Notes: a model not told the origin generated them from the letters alone. Shown: positions 37,233 through 45,892, numbered from the stretch's first letter. The stretch: DNA of 64,000 nucleotides from Nocardioides salarius (GCF_016907435.1 NZ_JAFBBZ010000001.1:4278001-4342000); one strand, 5' to 3'. Numbers and translations are program-made.

Positions 37233-38438
37233 ATGCGCCTGCCCCTGCTGTCGACCCTGCTCGCACCCGGTCTCGGCGCCGTCGTCGTCGCGCTCGCGCT
37301 GCCCGCGCACGCCGCCCCCAGCGCCGACCACGAGATGCCCTTCCCCTGCGGGCAGGAGTGGACCGGCACCACCCGCGGCAACCACAGCCCGAGCGCGAAG
37401 TCGATCGACTGGAACCGGCCCGACGACGCCGGCGACCCGGTGGTGGCCTCGGCACCGGGCACCGTGACCACGGCCAACGCGACCAGCGGCACCGGCTACG
37501 GCCACCACGTGGTCGTCGACCACGGGGCGGGCGAGTCGACGCTCTACGCCCACCTCGACACGGTGGCGGTCGCGGTGGGCCAGCGGGTCGACCAGGCCGC
37601 CCAGCTCGGCACGGTCGGCTCGACCGGCAACTCCACCGGCGCGCACGTGCACTACGAGCAGCGGCTCTCGGGATCGGTGCAGAGCGCCTGGTTCGGCGGC
37701 GCCGCGTTCGTCTACGGCTCGACCCAGCGCTCCACGAACTGCGTCGACGTGCCGCTGGCGGCCAACATGATCGGCAAGGCACCCGCCGAGCTCGTCGTCT
37801 ACCGCCGCGAGGCCCGCTCGCAGTTCCAGGTGCTGCGCCCGGGCCGCACCCCCAAGGTGCGCCGCTTCGGCACCGCCACCGACGAGCCCGTGCTGGGCGA
37901 CTGGGACGGCAACGGCGTCGCCAACATCGGCGTCTTCAGCCCCGGCAGCGCCACCTTCGCGCTCAAGGTCGGCAGCGGGCGCACCCGCGTCGGGTTCGGG
38001 GCGAGCGGCGACCAGCCGGTGGCCGGCGACTGGGACGGCGACGGCCGCTGGGAGGTCGGCGTACGTCGCCCGGGCGAGGCCACCTTCCACCTGCGCGCCG
38101 CCGACGGGTCGGTGAGCAGCGTGCGCCTCGGCGACGCCTCCGACCTGCCGGTCACCGGCGACTGGGACGGTGACGGTCGCACCGACGTCGGCGTCTTCGA
38201 CCAGTCGACCGCGACCTTCACGCTGCGCCGCGTCGACGCCGAGGGGCTCGTCTGGACCGCCGAGGTGCAGTTCGGGGAGCCGGGCGACCTGCCGGTGACC
38301 GGCGACTGGGACGGCAACCTGGTCACCGACGTCGGGGTCTGGGACCCCGCGACGGCGACCTTCTCGGAGCGCCAGGCGCTGCGACCGACCGCGGCGCGCT
38401 CGACCACCGAGAGCACGGTCTTCGGCCGGCCCCGCTGA
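37233..38438 (+). CDS. Secreted M23 (LytM-type) peptidase with four C-terminal GDWDG beta-propeller-like repeats
   Basis: 401 residues from ATG 37233, chosen because it opens directly with a signal peptide (MRLPLLSTLLAPGLGAVVVALALPAHAA); the longer frame from 37164 has no such feature. The M23 domain shows the zinc ligands HSPSAKSID, HLDTVAVAVGQRV with GYGHHVVVDHG, and GAHVHYEQ. From ~residue 210, GDWDGNG/GDWDGDG motifs recur four times with GVFxPxxATF spacing, an FG-GAP/VCBS-like repeat. A peptidoglycan endopeptidase with a surface or ligand-binding domain is likely. Confidence 0.85.
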   Translation: MRLPLLSTLLAPGLGAVVVALALPAHAAPSADHEMPFPCGQEWTGTTRGNHSPSAKSIDWNRPDDAGDPVVASAPGTVTTANATSGTGYGHHVVVDHGAGESTLYAHLDTVAVAVGQRVDQAAQLGTVGSTGNSTGAHVHYEQRLSGSVQSAWFGGAAFVYGSTQRSTNCVDVPLAANMIGKAPAELVVYRREARSQFQVLRPGRTPKVRRFGTATDEPVLGDWDGNGVANIGVFSPGSATFALKVGSGRTRVGFGASGDQPVAGDWDGDGRWEVGVRRPGEATFHLRAADGSVSSVRLGDASDLPVTGDWDGDGRTDVGVFDQSTATFTLRRVDAEGLVWTAEVQFGEPGDLPVTGDWDGNLVTDVGVWDPATATFSERQALRPTAARSTTESTVFGRPR

Positions 38439-39344
38439 TCAGCCCCCGGCGGCCGGCCGCGAGACGCCCGCCAGGTGCGGGGCGCCGGAGCGGGGGTCGC
38501 TGAGCGAGAACGCGTAGCCGTCGTCGGTGGGACGCGAGCCGAACGCCACCCGCCCGGGCAGCAGGATCGGCTTCTTGAAGGCGACCTCGACGGTGACCGC
38601 CTCGGGCAGCCGGTTCTCCAGCGCGGCCACGCAGCGCGCCAGGCTCCACATGCCGTGCGCGATCTGGCGCGGGAAGCCCAGCGCCTTCGCGGTCAGCGGG
38701 TAGAGGTGGATCGGGTTGTGGTCGCCGGAGACGGCCGCGTAGCGGCGGCCCAGGTCGCCGGGCAGCGACCAGGTGGCGCCGGTGGCGGGCGCGTCGGGGA
38801 AGACGGTGCCCTCGGGGGCCGCGGCGTCGCCACGGCCGCGGCGCAGGTAGGCCGAGGAGCTCTCCCAGACCAGCTCGCCGTCGCCGTCGCGGACCTCGGT
38901 GACGAAGTCGAAGACGGTGCCCTTGGTGTGCGGGCGCGAGGGGCCGACGTGCGCCGAGACGCCGACCTGCTCGCCGATGACCACGTGGCGGTGCCGGGTC
39001 ACGGTGTTGGCCACGTGCACGGTGCCGATGGCCGGGGCCGGGAAGGCCGAGTCGGTCATCATCGCCATGTGCAGGCCGAAGGCCAGCATGTGCGGGTAGG
39101 TCAGCGGGGCGACGTCCTTGCGCGGGAAGCCGCACAGGTCGCCGTACGCCTCGACGTGGGGGCGCTCGACGGTGACCGGGGGCCGGGTGAGGGCGAGTCC
39201 CTCGAAGCCCTCGGGGCGGGCCTTGCGCACGCCGGGCAGGCTGCCGACGACGGGCAGGCTCGGCAGGGCGGCGCGCAGCAGGGTGCCGGCGCCGGTGCTG
39301 CCGTCGTGGGTGCGGGCGGCGCGCTCGACGGTGGGGCCGGCCAC
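38439..39344 (-). CDS. htdX: Double hot-dog MaoC-type (R)-3-hydroxyacyl dehydratase, HtdX-like
   Basis: 301 residues: an N-terminal hot-dog with PPVTVERPHVEAYGDLCGF and a C-terminal MaoC domain with the hydratase motif SGDHNPIHLYPLTAKALGFPRQIAHGMW (~205-232). It hydrates/dehydrates 3-hydroxyacyl thioesters. It lies 1 bp downstream of fabG4 and opposite fadA2, the arrangement of Rv0241c-Rv0242c-Rv0243 in Mycobacterium tuberculosis, which supports the name. Confidence 0.87.
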   Translation of the reverse strand: MAGPTVERAARTHDGSTGAGTLLRAALPSLPVVGSLPGVRKARPEGFEGLALTRPPVTVERPHVEAYGDLCGFPRKDVAPLTYPHMLAFGLHMAMMTDSAFPAPAIGTVHVANTVTRHRHVVIGEQVGVSAHVGPSRPHTKGTVFDFVTEVRDGDGELVWESSSAYLRRGRGDAAAPEGTVFPDAPATGATWSLPGDLGRRYAAVSGDHNPIHLYPLTAKALGFPRQIAHGMWSLARCVAALENRLPEAVTVEVAFKKPILLPGRVAFGSRPTDDGYAFSLSDPRSGAPHLAGVSRPAAGG

Positions 39345-39345
39345 G

Positions 39346-40680
39346 TCAGGCGCCCAGCATCATCTGGCCGCAGACCCGCACGACGTTGCCGTTGACGGCC
39401 GTCGAGCCGGGGGAGGCGTACCAGGCGATCGTCTCGGCGACGTCGACCGGGAGGCCGCCCTGGGCCATCGCGTTGAGCCGCTGGCCGACCTCCCGGGTCG
39501 CGAACGGCACGGCGGCGGTCATCTGGGTCACGATGAAGCCGGGGGCCACGGCGTTGACGGTGATGCCGTCGCTCAGCTCGTCCTTGAGGGAGTCGACCAG
39601 GCCGATCACGCCGGCCTTGGAGGTGGCGTAGTTGGTCTGGCCCACGTTGCCGGCGATGCCGGCGATGGAGGCGACGCCGATGATCGAGCCGCCGGCGTTG
39701 ACGACGCCCTGGTCGAGCAGCTCGCGGCTGATCCGCTCGGGTGCGGTGAGGTTGACCGCGACCACCGAGTCCCAGCGGTCCTCGCCCATGTTGGCCAGCT
39801 TCTTGTCGCGGGTGATGCCCGCGTTGTGCACCACGACGTCGACGCCGCCGTGCTTCTCGGCCAGGTGGTGGGCGATGCGCTGCGGCGCGTCCTTGCCGGT
39901 GATGTCGAGGGTCAGCCAGTCGCCGTCGAGCTCCTTCATCAGCGACTGCAGCTCGCTGGCGGCCTGGGGCACGTCGACGCCGACGACGGTGGCGCCGTCG
40001 CGGTGCAGCACGCGGGCGATCTGCTCGCCGATGCCGCGGCTGGCGCCGGTGACCAGGGCGACCCTGCCGTCGAGGGGACGCAACTGGTCGGCGACCGGGG
40101 CGGCCTCGGTGGTGCCGGTGGCGCCGATGCGCACGACCTGGCCCGAGACGTAGGCGGACTTGGGCGAGAGCAGGAAGCCCAGGGTGCTGGTGGTCGCGGC
40201 CTCGGCGCCCTCGGCGACGTAGACGAGCTGCACCGTGCCGCCGCGGCCGATCTCCTTGCCCAGGCTGCGGGTGAAGCCCTCGAGGGCGCGCTGGGCGACC
40301 CGCTCGGCGCCGGAGACCTGCTCGGGCGGGGTGCCGAGCACCACGACGCGGGGGCAGGTGGCCAGGCGGCGCATCAGGGGGGTGAAGAAGTCGCGCAGGG
40401 CGACGAGCTGGTCGGCCGAGGTCAGGCCGGTGGCGTCGAAGACCAGGCCCTTGTACGACGTGGTGTCGTCGGGCGTCTCGGTGCTCGCGATGCCCAGGGT
40501 GTCGAGCAGGCCGGCCAGCGACTCGGCCAGGCGGCCGGTGCCGCCGGTGACGACCGTGCCGTCGACCAGCGGGGCGCCGGGGGTGTAGCGCTCGAGCGGC
40601 ATCGGGGCGGGCAGGCCGAGGTTCTTGACCAGCAGCTTGCCGATCGGCGACTGGCTGAAGCTCTGGTACTTGTCGCTCAT
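39346..40680 (-). CDS. fabG4: Long-form 3-oxoacyl-ACP/CoA reductase, FabG4-like
   Basis: 444 residues, longer than normal FabG because of an N-terminal flavodoxin-like domain (residues ~1-190, with VVTGGTGRLAESLAGLLDTLG). The SDR domain follows with NAD(P) motif TGASRGIGEQ (~215), NAG at HNAGITRD (~290), catalytic Ser in VASIAGIAG and YATSK (~355). It reduces 3-ketoacyl thioesters. High-molecular-weight FabG4 of mycobacteria uses NADH and acts on CoA esters (family knowledge). Its promoter region is shared with divergent fadA2 and contains a TetR-like half operator. Confidence 0.9.
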   Translation of the reverse strand: MSDKYQSFSQSPIGKLLVKNLGLPAPMPLERYTPGAPLVDGTVVTGGTGRLAESLAGLLDTLGIASTETPDDTTSYKGLVFDATGLTSADQLVALRDFFTPLMRRLATCPRVVVLGTPPEQVSGAERVAQRALEGFTRSLGKEIGRGGTVQLVYVAEGAEAATTSTLGFLLSPKSAYVSGQVVRIGATGTTEAAPVADQLRPLDGRVALVTGASRGIGEQIARVLHRDGATVVGVDVPQAASELQSLMKELDGDWLTLDITGKDAPQRIAHHLAEKHGGVDVVVHNAGITRDKKLANMGEDRWDSVVAVNLTAPERISRELLDQGVVNAGGSIIGVASIAGIAGNVGQTNYATSKAGVIGLVDSLKDELSDGITVNAVAPGFIVTQMTAAVPFATREVGQRLNAMAQGGLPVDVAETIAWYASPGSTAVNGNVVRVCGQMMLGA

Positions 40681-40787
40681 GCGGGTCCGTCCTCCGTGAA
40701 GTCCTGTGGGGCCTGGGGTGGGCCTGGGGTGGGCCTGGGGTGGCACTGGGGCAGCACCAGGTGGCACTACCGGGCATGTAACTAGAT

Positions 40788-40805
40788 GTGTAACTCCGAG
40801 TCCAC
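40788..40805. promoter_or_regulatory. Putative TetR operator in the fabG4/fadA2 divergent promoter
   Basis: gtgtaactccgagtccac matches the core of the palindrome upstream of the TetR gene (gtgcaactccgagttgcac) at 13 of the first 14 positions. A further tgtaact lies at 40778-40784. The right half is degenerate. Confidence 0.5.
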
Positions 40806-40866
40806 TTTTCGTGACGTGCCCCTCACACCCTTCTCTGTGCGGGGCCGCGCGCGCAAGGATGTGCGC

Positions 40867-42150
40867 ATGGCTACCTCTCCTCGTCGCGTCGCCGTCATCG
40901 GCGGCAACCGCACCCCCTTCGCCCGGTCCAACTCCGCCTACGCGGACGTGTCGAACCAGGACCTCCTCACCGCCGCCATCGACGGCCTCGTCTCCCGCTA
41001 CGGCCTCGAGGGCGAGCGGCTCGGCGAGGTCGTGGCCGGCGCGGTGCTCAAGCACTCGCGTGACTTCAACCTGGCCCGCGAGGCGGTGCTGGGTTCGGCG
41101 CTGGCGCCCGAGACCCCCGCCACCGACATCCAGGAGGCCTGCGGCACCGGCCTGCAGGCGGCCATCCAGGTCGCCAACAAGATCGCCCTGGGCCAGATCG
41201 AGGCCGGCATCGCCGGCGGCACCGACACCACCTCCGACGCCCCGGTCGCCATCAGCGACAAGCTGCGCAAGAAGCTGATGAAGGTCAACGCCGCGCGCGA
41301 CACCAAGGCGCGCCTGGCCGCGCTGGGCTCGATCCGCCCCGGCGACATCGGGCTCGACCTGCCCAAGAACGGCGAGCCCCGCACCGGCCTGTCGATGGGC
41401 GACCACGCCGCGCTGACCGCGCTGGAGTGGCAGATCACCCGCGAGGCGCAGGACGAGCTGGCGGCCGCGTCGCACCAGCACCTGGCGGCGGCGTACGACA
41501 GCGGGTTCCAGGACGACCTGGTGACCCCGTTCCGCGGGCTGGAGCGCGACAACAACCTGCGCGCCGACTCCTCGAGCGAGAAGCTCGCCAAGCTCAAGCC
41601 GGTCTTCGGCAAGGGCGAGGCGGCCACGATGACCGCCGGCAACTCCACGCCGCTGACCGACGGCGCCTCGGTGGTGCTGCTGGCCACGCAGGAGTGGGCC
41701 GAGGCACACGGGCTCGAGGTGCGGGCGTTCTTCGTCGACTCCGAGACCGCCGCGGTCGACTACGTGCACGGCGGCGAGGGCCTGCTGATGGCGCCGGCGT
41801 ACGCCGTGCCGCGGATGCTGGAGCGCAACGACCTGAGCCTGCAGGACTTCGACTTCTACGAGATCCACGAGGCGTTCGCCTCGCAGGTGCTCTCGACGCT
41901 CAAGGCGTGGGAGGACCCGGTGTTCTGCAAGGAGCGCCTGGGCCTCGACGCCCCGCTGGGCTCGATCGACCGCGACAAGCTCAACGTCAACGGCTCGTCG
42001 CTGGCCGCCGGTCACCCCTTCGCAGCCACCGGTGGGCGGATCATCGCCAACCTGGCCAAGCTGCTGCACCAGAAGGGCTCGGGCCGCGGCCTGATCAGCA
42101 TCTGCGCCGCCGGCGGCCAGGGCGTCACCGCGATCCTCGAGGCGCCCTGA
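40867..42150 (+). CDS. fadA2: Acetyl-CoA C-acetyltransferase, FadA2/FadI-like thiolase
   Basis: 427 residues. Thiolase motifs: EACGTGLQAAIQ (nucleophile Cys ~93), IHEAFASQVLS (~335), NVNGSSLAAGHPFAATGGR (His ~385) and ISICAAGGQG (~415). With the divergent fabG4 and htdX it would supply beta-oxidation or 3-ketoacyl-CoA processing steps. The ATG at 40867 is favoured because RVAVIGGNRTPFARSN, the usual N-terminus, follows at once. The gene ends 3 bp from the convergent TetR gene. Confidence 0.93.
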   Translation: MATSPRRVAVIGGNRTPFARSNSAYADVSNQDLLTAAIDGLVSRYGLEGERLGEVVAGAVLKHSRDFNLAREAVLGSALAPETPATDIQEACGTGLQAAIQVANKIALGQIEAGIAGGTDTTSDAPVAISDKLRKKLMKVNAARDTKARLAALGSIRPGDIGLDLPKNGEPRTGLSMGDHAALTALEWQITREAQDELAAASHQHLAAAYDSGFQDDLVTPFRGLERDNNLRADSSSEKLAKLKPVFGKGEAATMTAGNSTPLTDGASVVLLATQEWAEAHGLEVRAFFVDSETAAVDYVHGGEGLLMAPAYAVPRMLERNDLSLQDFDFYEIHEAFASQVLSTLKAWEDPVFCKERLGLDAPLGSIDRDKLNVNGSSLAAGHPFAATGGRIIANLAKLLHQKGSGRGLISICAAGGQGVTAILEAP

Positions 42151-42153
42151 CGC

Positions 42154-42840
42154 TCACCTGAGGGTGGCGAGCGCGAGCGCTGAGGCGACGAGGTACTCGC
42201 GCACCTGCTGCGGCGAGATCTCCCCGACCGTGGGCACGCCCGGGGCGGCCTCCTTGACCAGGATGCCGACCCGGGCGAGCTGCAGCGCGCCGAGGCCGCT
42301 GGCGTAGAGGGTGTTGGCCAGCAGCGTGGGGTCGGTGACGGTGAAGTCGCCGGCCTCGACGCCGTCCTCCAGCGCGGTCGACAGGATCGACAGCGCGCCG
42401 GAGATCGCGCGCCCGAGGCGGAAGAGGGCGCTCTCGGAGATCTCGTCGAGCAGCTCGGGCCCGGAGCGGCGCATCAGCGCCTGCGCGCAGTCGACGAACG
42501 CCGGGTGGGCCAGCGAGTAGTCGACGAAGGCGCCCACGATGTCGGCCAACCGGTCCCTGGGGGCGTTCGAGGTGGTCGAGGCCTGCTCGAGGTCGACCCG
42601 CAGCTCGTCGAGATAGCCGACGAGGGTGAGGGCGAAGAGCTCCTCCTTGCCGGTGAAGTGCCGGTAGACGATCGCGCGGTTGATGCCCACCGCCCGGGCG
42701 ATGTCCTCGATCTGGGCGTCGCGCACCCCGCGCTCGTCGAAGAGCGCGCGGGTCGCGGCCAGGATCTCCGCCTCACGGGCGCGGCGGCGGGCGGCCGCCG
42801 CCGACCTGCGGCCGTCGGTCTCGGGCGTGCGGGTGCTCAT
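42154..42840 (-). CDS. TetR-family transcriptional repressor
   Basis: 228 residues from ATG 42840. The N-terminal HTH is clear: ILAATRALFDERGVRDAQIEDIARAVGINRAIVYRHFTGKEELFAL (~24-69). The ligand domain has FVDYSLAHPAFVDCAQALMRR. A 27-bp palindrome 15 bp upstream is likely its own operator. The same core sequence occurs in the fabG4/fadA2 divergent promoter, so it probably represses that lipid cluster and senses an acyl-CoA. The ATG at 42864 would place the operator inside the gene and adds no conserved residues. Confidence 0.88.
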   Translation of the reverse strand: MSTRTPETDGRRSAAAARRRAREAEILAATRALFDERGVRDAQIEDIARAVGINRAIVYRHFTGKEELFALTLVGYLDELRVDLEQASTTSNAPRDRLADIVGAFVDYSLAHPAFVDCAQALMRRSGPELLDEISESALFRLGRAISGALSILSTALEDGVEAGDFTVTDPTLLANTLYASGLGALQLARVGILVKEAAPGVPTVGEISPQQVREYLVASALALATLR

Positions 42841-42854
42841 GGGAGGAGTGTACG

Positions 42855-42881
42855 ACTCGTGCAACTCCGAGTTGCACGAGT
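42855..42881. promoter_or_regulatory. 27-bp palindromic operator of the TetR gene
   Basis: Perfect 12-bp arms actcgtgcaact and agttgcacgagt flank a 3-bp centre, 15 bp before the TetR ATG at 42840. Autoregulation is expected for this family. Confidence 0.7.
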
Positions 42882-42900
42882 GTGACGGGCTCGGCGGCGG

Positions 42901-44131
42901 TCAGCCAGGCGAGTAGGTGCCGATGCCGGGGACGACGACGAGTCGTTGGTCCTGGGGTCCGGTCCAGGTGTAGTGGCCGTGGTCCATCCGCCGGTAGCGC
43001 CATCGTCTGGTGGGGTCCGTGGGGGTCGTAGGGGTCGATGTGGTCGAGGTCGCAGCGCCTGGCGGGGTGGCGGCAGTCGGGGAAGACGCAGTGCTGGTCG
43101 CGCTGGACGACCAGCTCGCGCATCCATTCCGGCGGGTCGTGGGCATCGACGGGGTCGCCGCGGTCGGGGTCGAGGACCGGGGTCACCGTGACCCGGGCGC
43201 CGGTGAGCCAGTCACGGATCATCGCGCTGGTCGCGGGGCCCAGGTCCTCCACCCGCCCCAGCGGTGCGATGTCGCCTCCGGGGGTCGCGGTGAGGTGCAC
43301 GTAGGCCTTGTACGGCCGGCTCGGTGCGGGGCTGTCGCCGTGGGCGCGGGCCCGGTCGACGATGACCTGCAACGCCAGCACCCGACGCCGCGCCAGGGAC
43401 AGGTCGGAGTGGGTGACCAGCAGGTCGTGGGCGATACGACCCACCAGGTCCTGCAGATCGGCCAGGGTGGCGGTGTCGCCGGTGATCTCCATCCACGAGG
43501 TCCCCAACCACCGTCCGTCACGCGCCCCGGCATGGGTCACGGCGACGTCCCACGACTCCTGCGCCTTCTGCTCGGCCTCTTGATGGGCGTCGGTGTCGTA
43601 GCGGGCCCGGGCGGTCTCGACGAGCCGGGCCAGCACCACGGGGCCGACCCGGTGGGCGCGGGCGGCGATCTCAGCGTCGACGTAGGCGGCCGCGTCGGGG
43701 GAGAGCGACGAGGTGGCTTGGGCGATGCTGCGTGCGCGCCACACGGGCACCTCGAGGGCCTCGACGCGTTCCATCACCCGCGGCAGCCGGTGCGCCAGCT
43801 CCAGCGCATCGGCCATCAACGTCAGGGCGGCGGTGGTGGAGATCTCCATCGCCGCGGCGAGGGGTTCGGCGGAGAACGCAGCGACCATCGGGCGGCCGTC
43901 CCCACCGATCTTCTCCGGGCAGTCCAGGTCGCCCCCGACCTCCCCGAACCCCGCCGCCAGCCTCGGGTCGTCGACGGTGTTGGTCTCGCACCAGCGGATC
44001 GCGGCGTGGAGTACCGCGCGTGCCGCGGCGGCCTCGCGTGCCTTGGCCTGCTCGGCGAACCACAGCACCGAGTCCCGGTCCAGGTCATCGACCCGCACCG
44101 GACCACCCGCGAGGTCCGTCTCGATCAGCAT
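42901..44131 (-). pseudogene. DUF222/HNH endonuclease gene (13E12-repeat type), frameshifted and deleted within HNH
   Basis: From ATG 44131 the product begins MLIETDLAGGPVRVDDLDRDSVLWFAEQ and carries a DUF222 domain, then enters an HNH domain (CVFPDCRHPARRCDLDHIDPYDP). At about 43005-43025 the frame changes: the expected C-terminal piece RRWRYRRMDHGHYTWTGPQDQ continues in another frame and stops at 42901. The central HNH stretch with the zinc-binding Cys and HHR residues is missing, so roughly 25-30 codons were deleted together with a frameshift. The intact frame would instead run on to 42773 with unrelated residues. Nuclease activity is unlikely. An ISL3 element sits 174 bp upstream. Confidence 0.78.
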
Positions 44132-44297
44132 GCATCCACTCAAGCACTGACCGCCGACAGTCCCGCCGCACCGCCGCTGACCTGCGGCGATGTGTGAATG
44201 CCAGCGCGCCCGGAGGGCCGGCCGTCGCTCCCGCGCCGGTATGTCTGGTCCGTCTCCTGGTGGCTCGTGGGGTGAAGCGAGGGACGGGCCTGCTTGG

Positions 44298-44305
44298 AAA
44301 AATGT
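44298..44305. repeat. Left target-site duplication of the ISL3 element
   Basis: aaaaatgt, identical to 45770-45777 on the right side. Joined, they restore a sequence where an A-run precedes the hairpin at 45776-45818. Confidence 0.85.
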
Positions 44306-44352
44306 GGCTCTTGTGACCCTTCCGTGGGTCGCTGAGCGTGGCCTGATGTGGC

Positions 44353-44421
44353 GCACGCCGTTCTCTGTCTAGGTTTCTGGCTTGTCTAGAGTCCGAAACC
44401 AAGGGCAGGAGAACGGCGTGC
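44353..44421. promoter_or_regulatory. Inverted repeat bracketing the transposase promoter and start
   Basis: gcacgccgttctc (44353-44365) pairs perfectly with gagaacggcgtgc (44409-44421). The right arm covers part of the AGGAG ribosome site and the GTG start of the transposase. In RNA starting upstream of the IS the hairpin would hide the start; in DNA it could be an operator. Either would limit transposase expression. Confidence 0.5.
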
Positions 44422-45746
44422 GGGACGCCAGCCTATGGCGCGCCTTGTTGGGCGTCGATGCGACAGCGGTGATCGAGGGTGTCGAGTTCAACCAGGACGC
44501 CGATTCCGACGGGTCACTCGGGGGTGTCCTGGTCGCTCACGTGCGCCCACGTCGCGCCAAACGCGGCCGCTGCGGGGTGTGCGGGGCACCCAGCAGCTGG
44601 TACGACCCTGGCGAGGACCGCCGACGCTGGCGGGCCCTGGACCTCGGTGTCATCCAGGTGTACTTGGAAGCCGATTCGCCGCGGGTCCGGTGCGCAGTGC
44701 ATGGCCCCACGGTCCGGCAGGTGCCCTGGGCACGCCACGGGGCCGGGCACACCCGTGCCTTTGATCAACAGGTCGCCTGGTTGGCCACGCAGTGCTCCAA
44801 GAGCGCGGTGACCCAGCTGATGCGCATCGCGTGGCGCACGGTGGGCTCGATCATCACCAGGGTGTGGGCCGACACCGCGGCCGGGATCGACCAGTTCGCC
44901 GGCCTGCGACGAATCGGCATCGATGAGATCTCCTACAAGCGCGGCCACAAGTACCTGACCGTGGTCGTCGACCACGACACCGGACGACTCATCTGGGCCC
45001 AGCCCGGACGCGACCGCGAGACCCTGGGCCGGTTCTTCGATGCTCTCGAGGAGTCCTCGCCCGGTCGGTGCGCTCAGATCACCCATGTCAGCGCCGACGG
45101 CGCGCAGTGGATCAGCGACGTGGTGGCGCAACGATGTCCCCAGGCGGTGCGCTGCGCTGATCCCTTCCACGTGGTGGGCTGGGCCACCGAGGCCCTCGAC
45201 GTCGAACGCCGCGCAGCGTGGAACAACGCGCGTCGTGCCCCCGGCGGCACGTACGGCAACGGCCCCGGCCACGGCCCCCAAGGGCGACGACACGACGCGA
45301 CCGGTCGCGCACGCGGCCTCAAACGTGCCCGCTACGCGCTGTGGAAGAACCCCGAGAACCTCACCACCCGTCAACGCGCCAAGCTTGAGTGGATCGCCAA
45401 GACCGATCCACGCCTCCACCGCGCCTACCTGCTCAAAGAAGGTCTGCGCGTGGTCTTCCAGCTGCCCTACAACCAAGCCTGCGAGGCCCTCGATGCCTGG
45501 ATCGCCTGGGCCCGAAGATGCCGGCTTCCCTCCTTCGTCGAGCTGCAACGACGAATCACCAAGCACCGCACATCGATCCTGGCCGCCATCGAGCACGACC
45601 TGTCCAACGGACGCATCGAATCGATCAACACCAAGATCCGACTCATCACCCGCGTCGCCTTCGGATTCAGATCACCCGAAGCCCTCATCGCGCTGGCCAT
45701 GCTCAACCTCGGCGGCCACCGGCCCACCCTCCCCGGGCGCACATGA
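44418..45746 (+). CDS. tnpA: ISL3-family transposase
   Basis: 442 residues. N-terminal zinc-ribbon (CGVCGAPSSWYDPGEDRRRW), a helix-turn-helix region (VTQLMRIAWRTVGSIITRVW), and the DDE domain with Asp in GIDEISYKRGHKYLTVVVDH, Asp in VSADGAQWISDVV and ADPFHVVGWATEAL, and Glu in SNGRIESINTKIRLITRVAFGF. All look intact. I chose GTG 44418 (AGGAG at 44407-44411, 6-nt spacing; VRDASLWRALLGV is the family N-terminus) over the TTG at 44382. The stop lies inside the right inverted repeat. Confidence 0.93.
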   Translation: MRDASLWRALLGVDATAVIEGVEFNQDADSDGSLGGVLVAHVRPRRAKRGRCGVCGAPSSWYDPGEDRRRWRALDLGVIQVYLEADSPRVRCAVHGPTVRQVPWARHGAGHTRAFDQQVAWLATQCSKSAVTQLMRIAWRTVGSIITRVWADTAAGIDQFAGLRRIGIDEISYKRGHKYLTVVVDHDTGRLIWAQPGRDRETLGRFFDALEESSPGRCAQITHVSADGAQWISDVVAQRCPQAVRCADPFHVVGWATEALDVERRAAWNNARRAPGGTYGNGPGHGPQGRRHDATGRARGLKRARYALWKNPENLTTRQRAKLEWIAKTDPRLHRAYLLKEGLRVVFQLPYNQACEALDAWIAWARRCRLPSFVELQRRITKHRTSILAAIEHDLSNGRIESINTKIRLITRVAFGFRSPEALIALAMLNLGGHRPTLPGRT

Positions 45747-45769
45747 CCCACGGAAGAGACAGGAGAGCC

Positions 45770-45777
45770 AAAAATGT
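45770..45777. repeat. Right target-site duplication of the ISL3 element
   Basis: aaaaatgt, identical to 44298-44305. Its last two bases belong to the stem of the hairpin that follows. Confidence 0.85.
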
Positions 45778-45818
45778 GTGGAGCCTGGGACGAACCAGGT
45801 TCATCCTCGGCTCCACAC
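45776..45818 (-). terminator. Terminator-like hairpin disrupted by the IS insertion
   Basis: Arms gtgtggagcc (45776-45785) and ggctccacac (45809-45818) with an inner gaacc/ggttc stem. On the - strand the stem is followed by atttttcc, a short U-tract that now lies in the target duplication. No - strand gene ends just before it, so its client is unclear. Confidence 0.45.
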
Positions 45819-45880
45819 TTCCGCTCCGCCTCCGGCGGCGCCCACGTCGCACGCCCCGACCGGCCGAAGAAGCCCGGTGT

Positions 45881-45886
45881 TAACTT
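45881..45886 (+). promoter_or_regulatory. TAnnnT -10 box of the NRAMP-like gene
   Basis: TAACTT ends 6 nt before the ATG at 45893, predicting a leaderless transcript. Confidence 0.45.
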
Positions 45887-45892
45887 CGGCCA

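Larger units (their letters stand above)
44306..45769 (+). mobile_element. Complete ISL3-family insertion sequence (1464 bp)
   Basis: Terminal inverted repeats of 25 bp: left 44306-44330 starting ggctct and ending cttccgtgggtc, right 45745-45769 its reverse complement with five or six mismatches in the middle. The flanks carry identical 8-bp direct repeats aaaaatgt at 44298-44305 and 45770-45777, the target-duplication length of ISL3. One intact transposase gene fills the element. Perfect duplications and intact ORF point to a recent insertion. Confidence 0.93.

Noticed and set aside
42773..42900. Continuation of the HNH gene to 42773
   Set aside because: Residues after the frameshift (…PRHRHLLAWLTAAEPVTLVQ…) do not resemble the family, whereas the other frame restores the family C-terminus ending at 42901.
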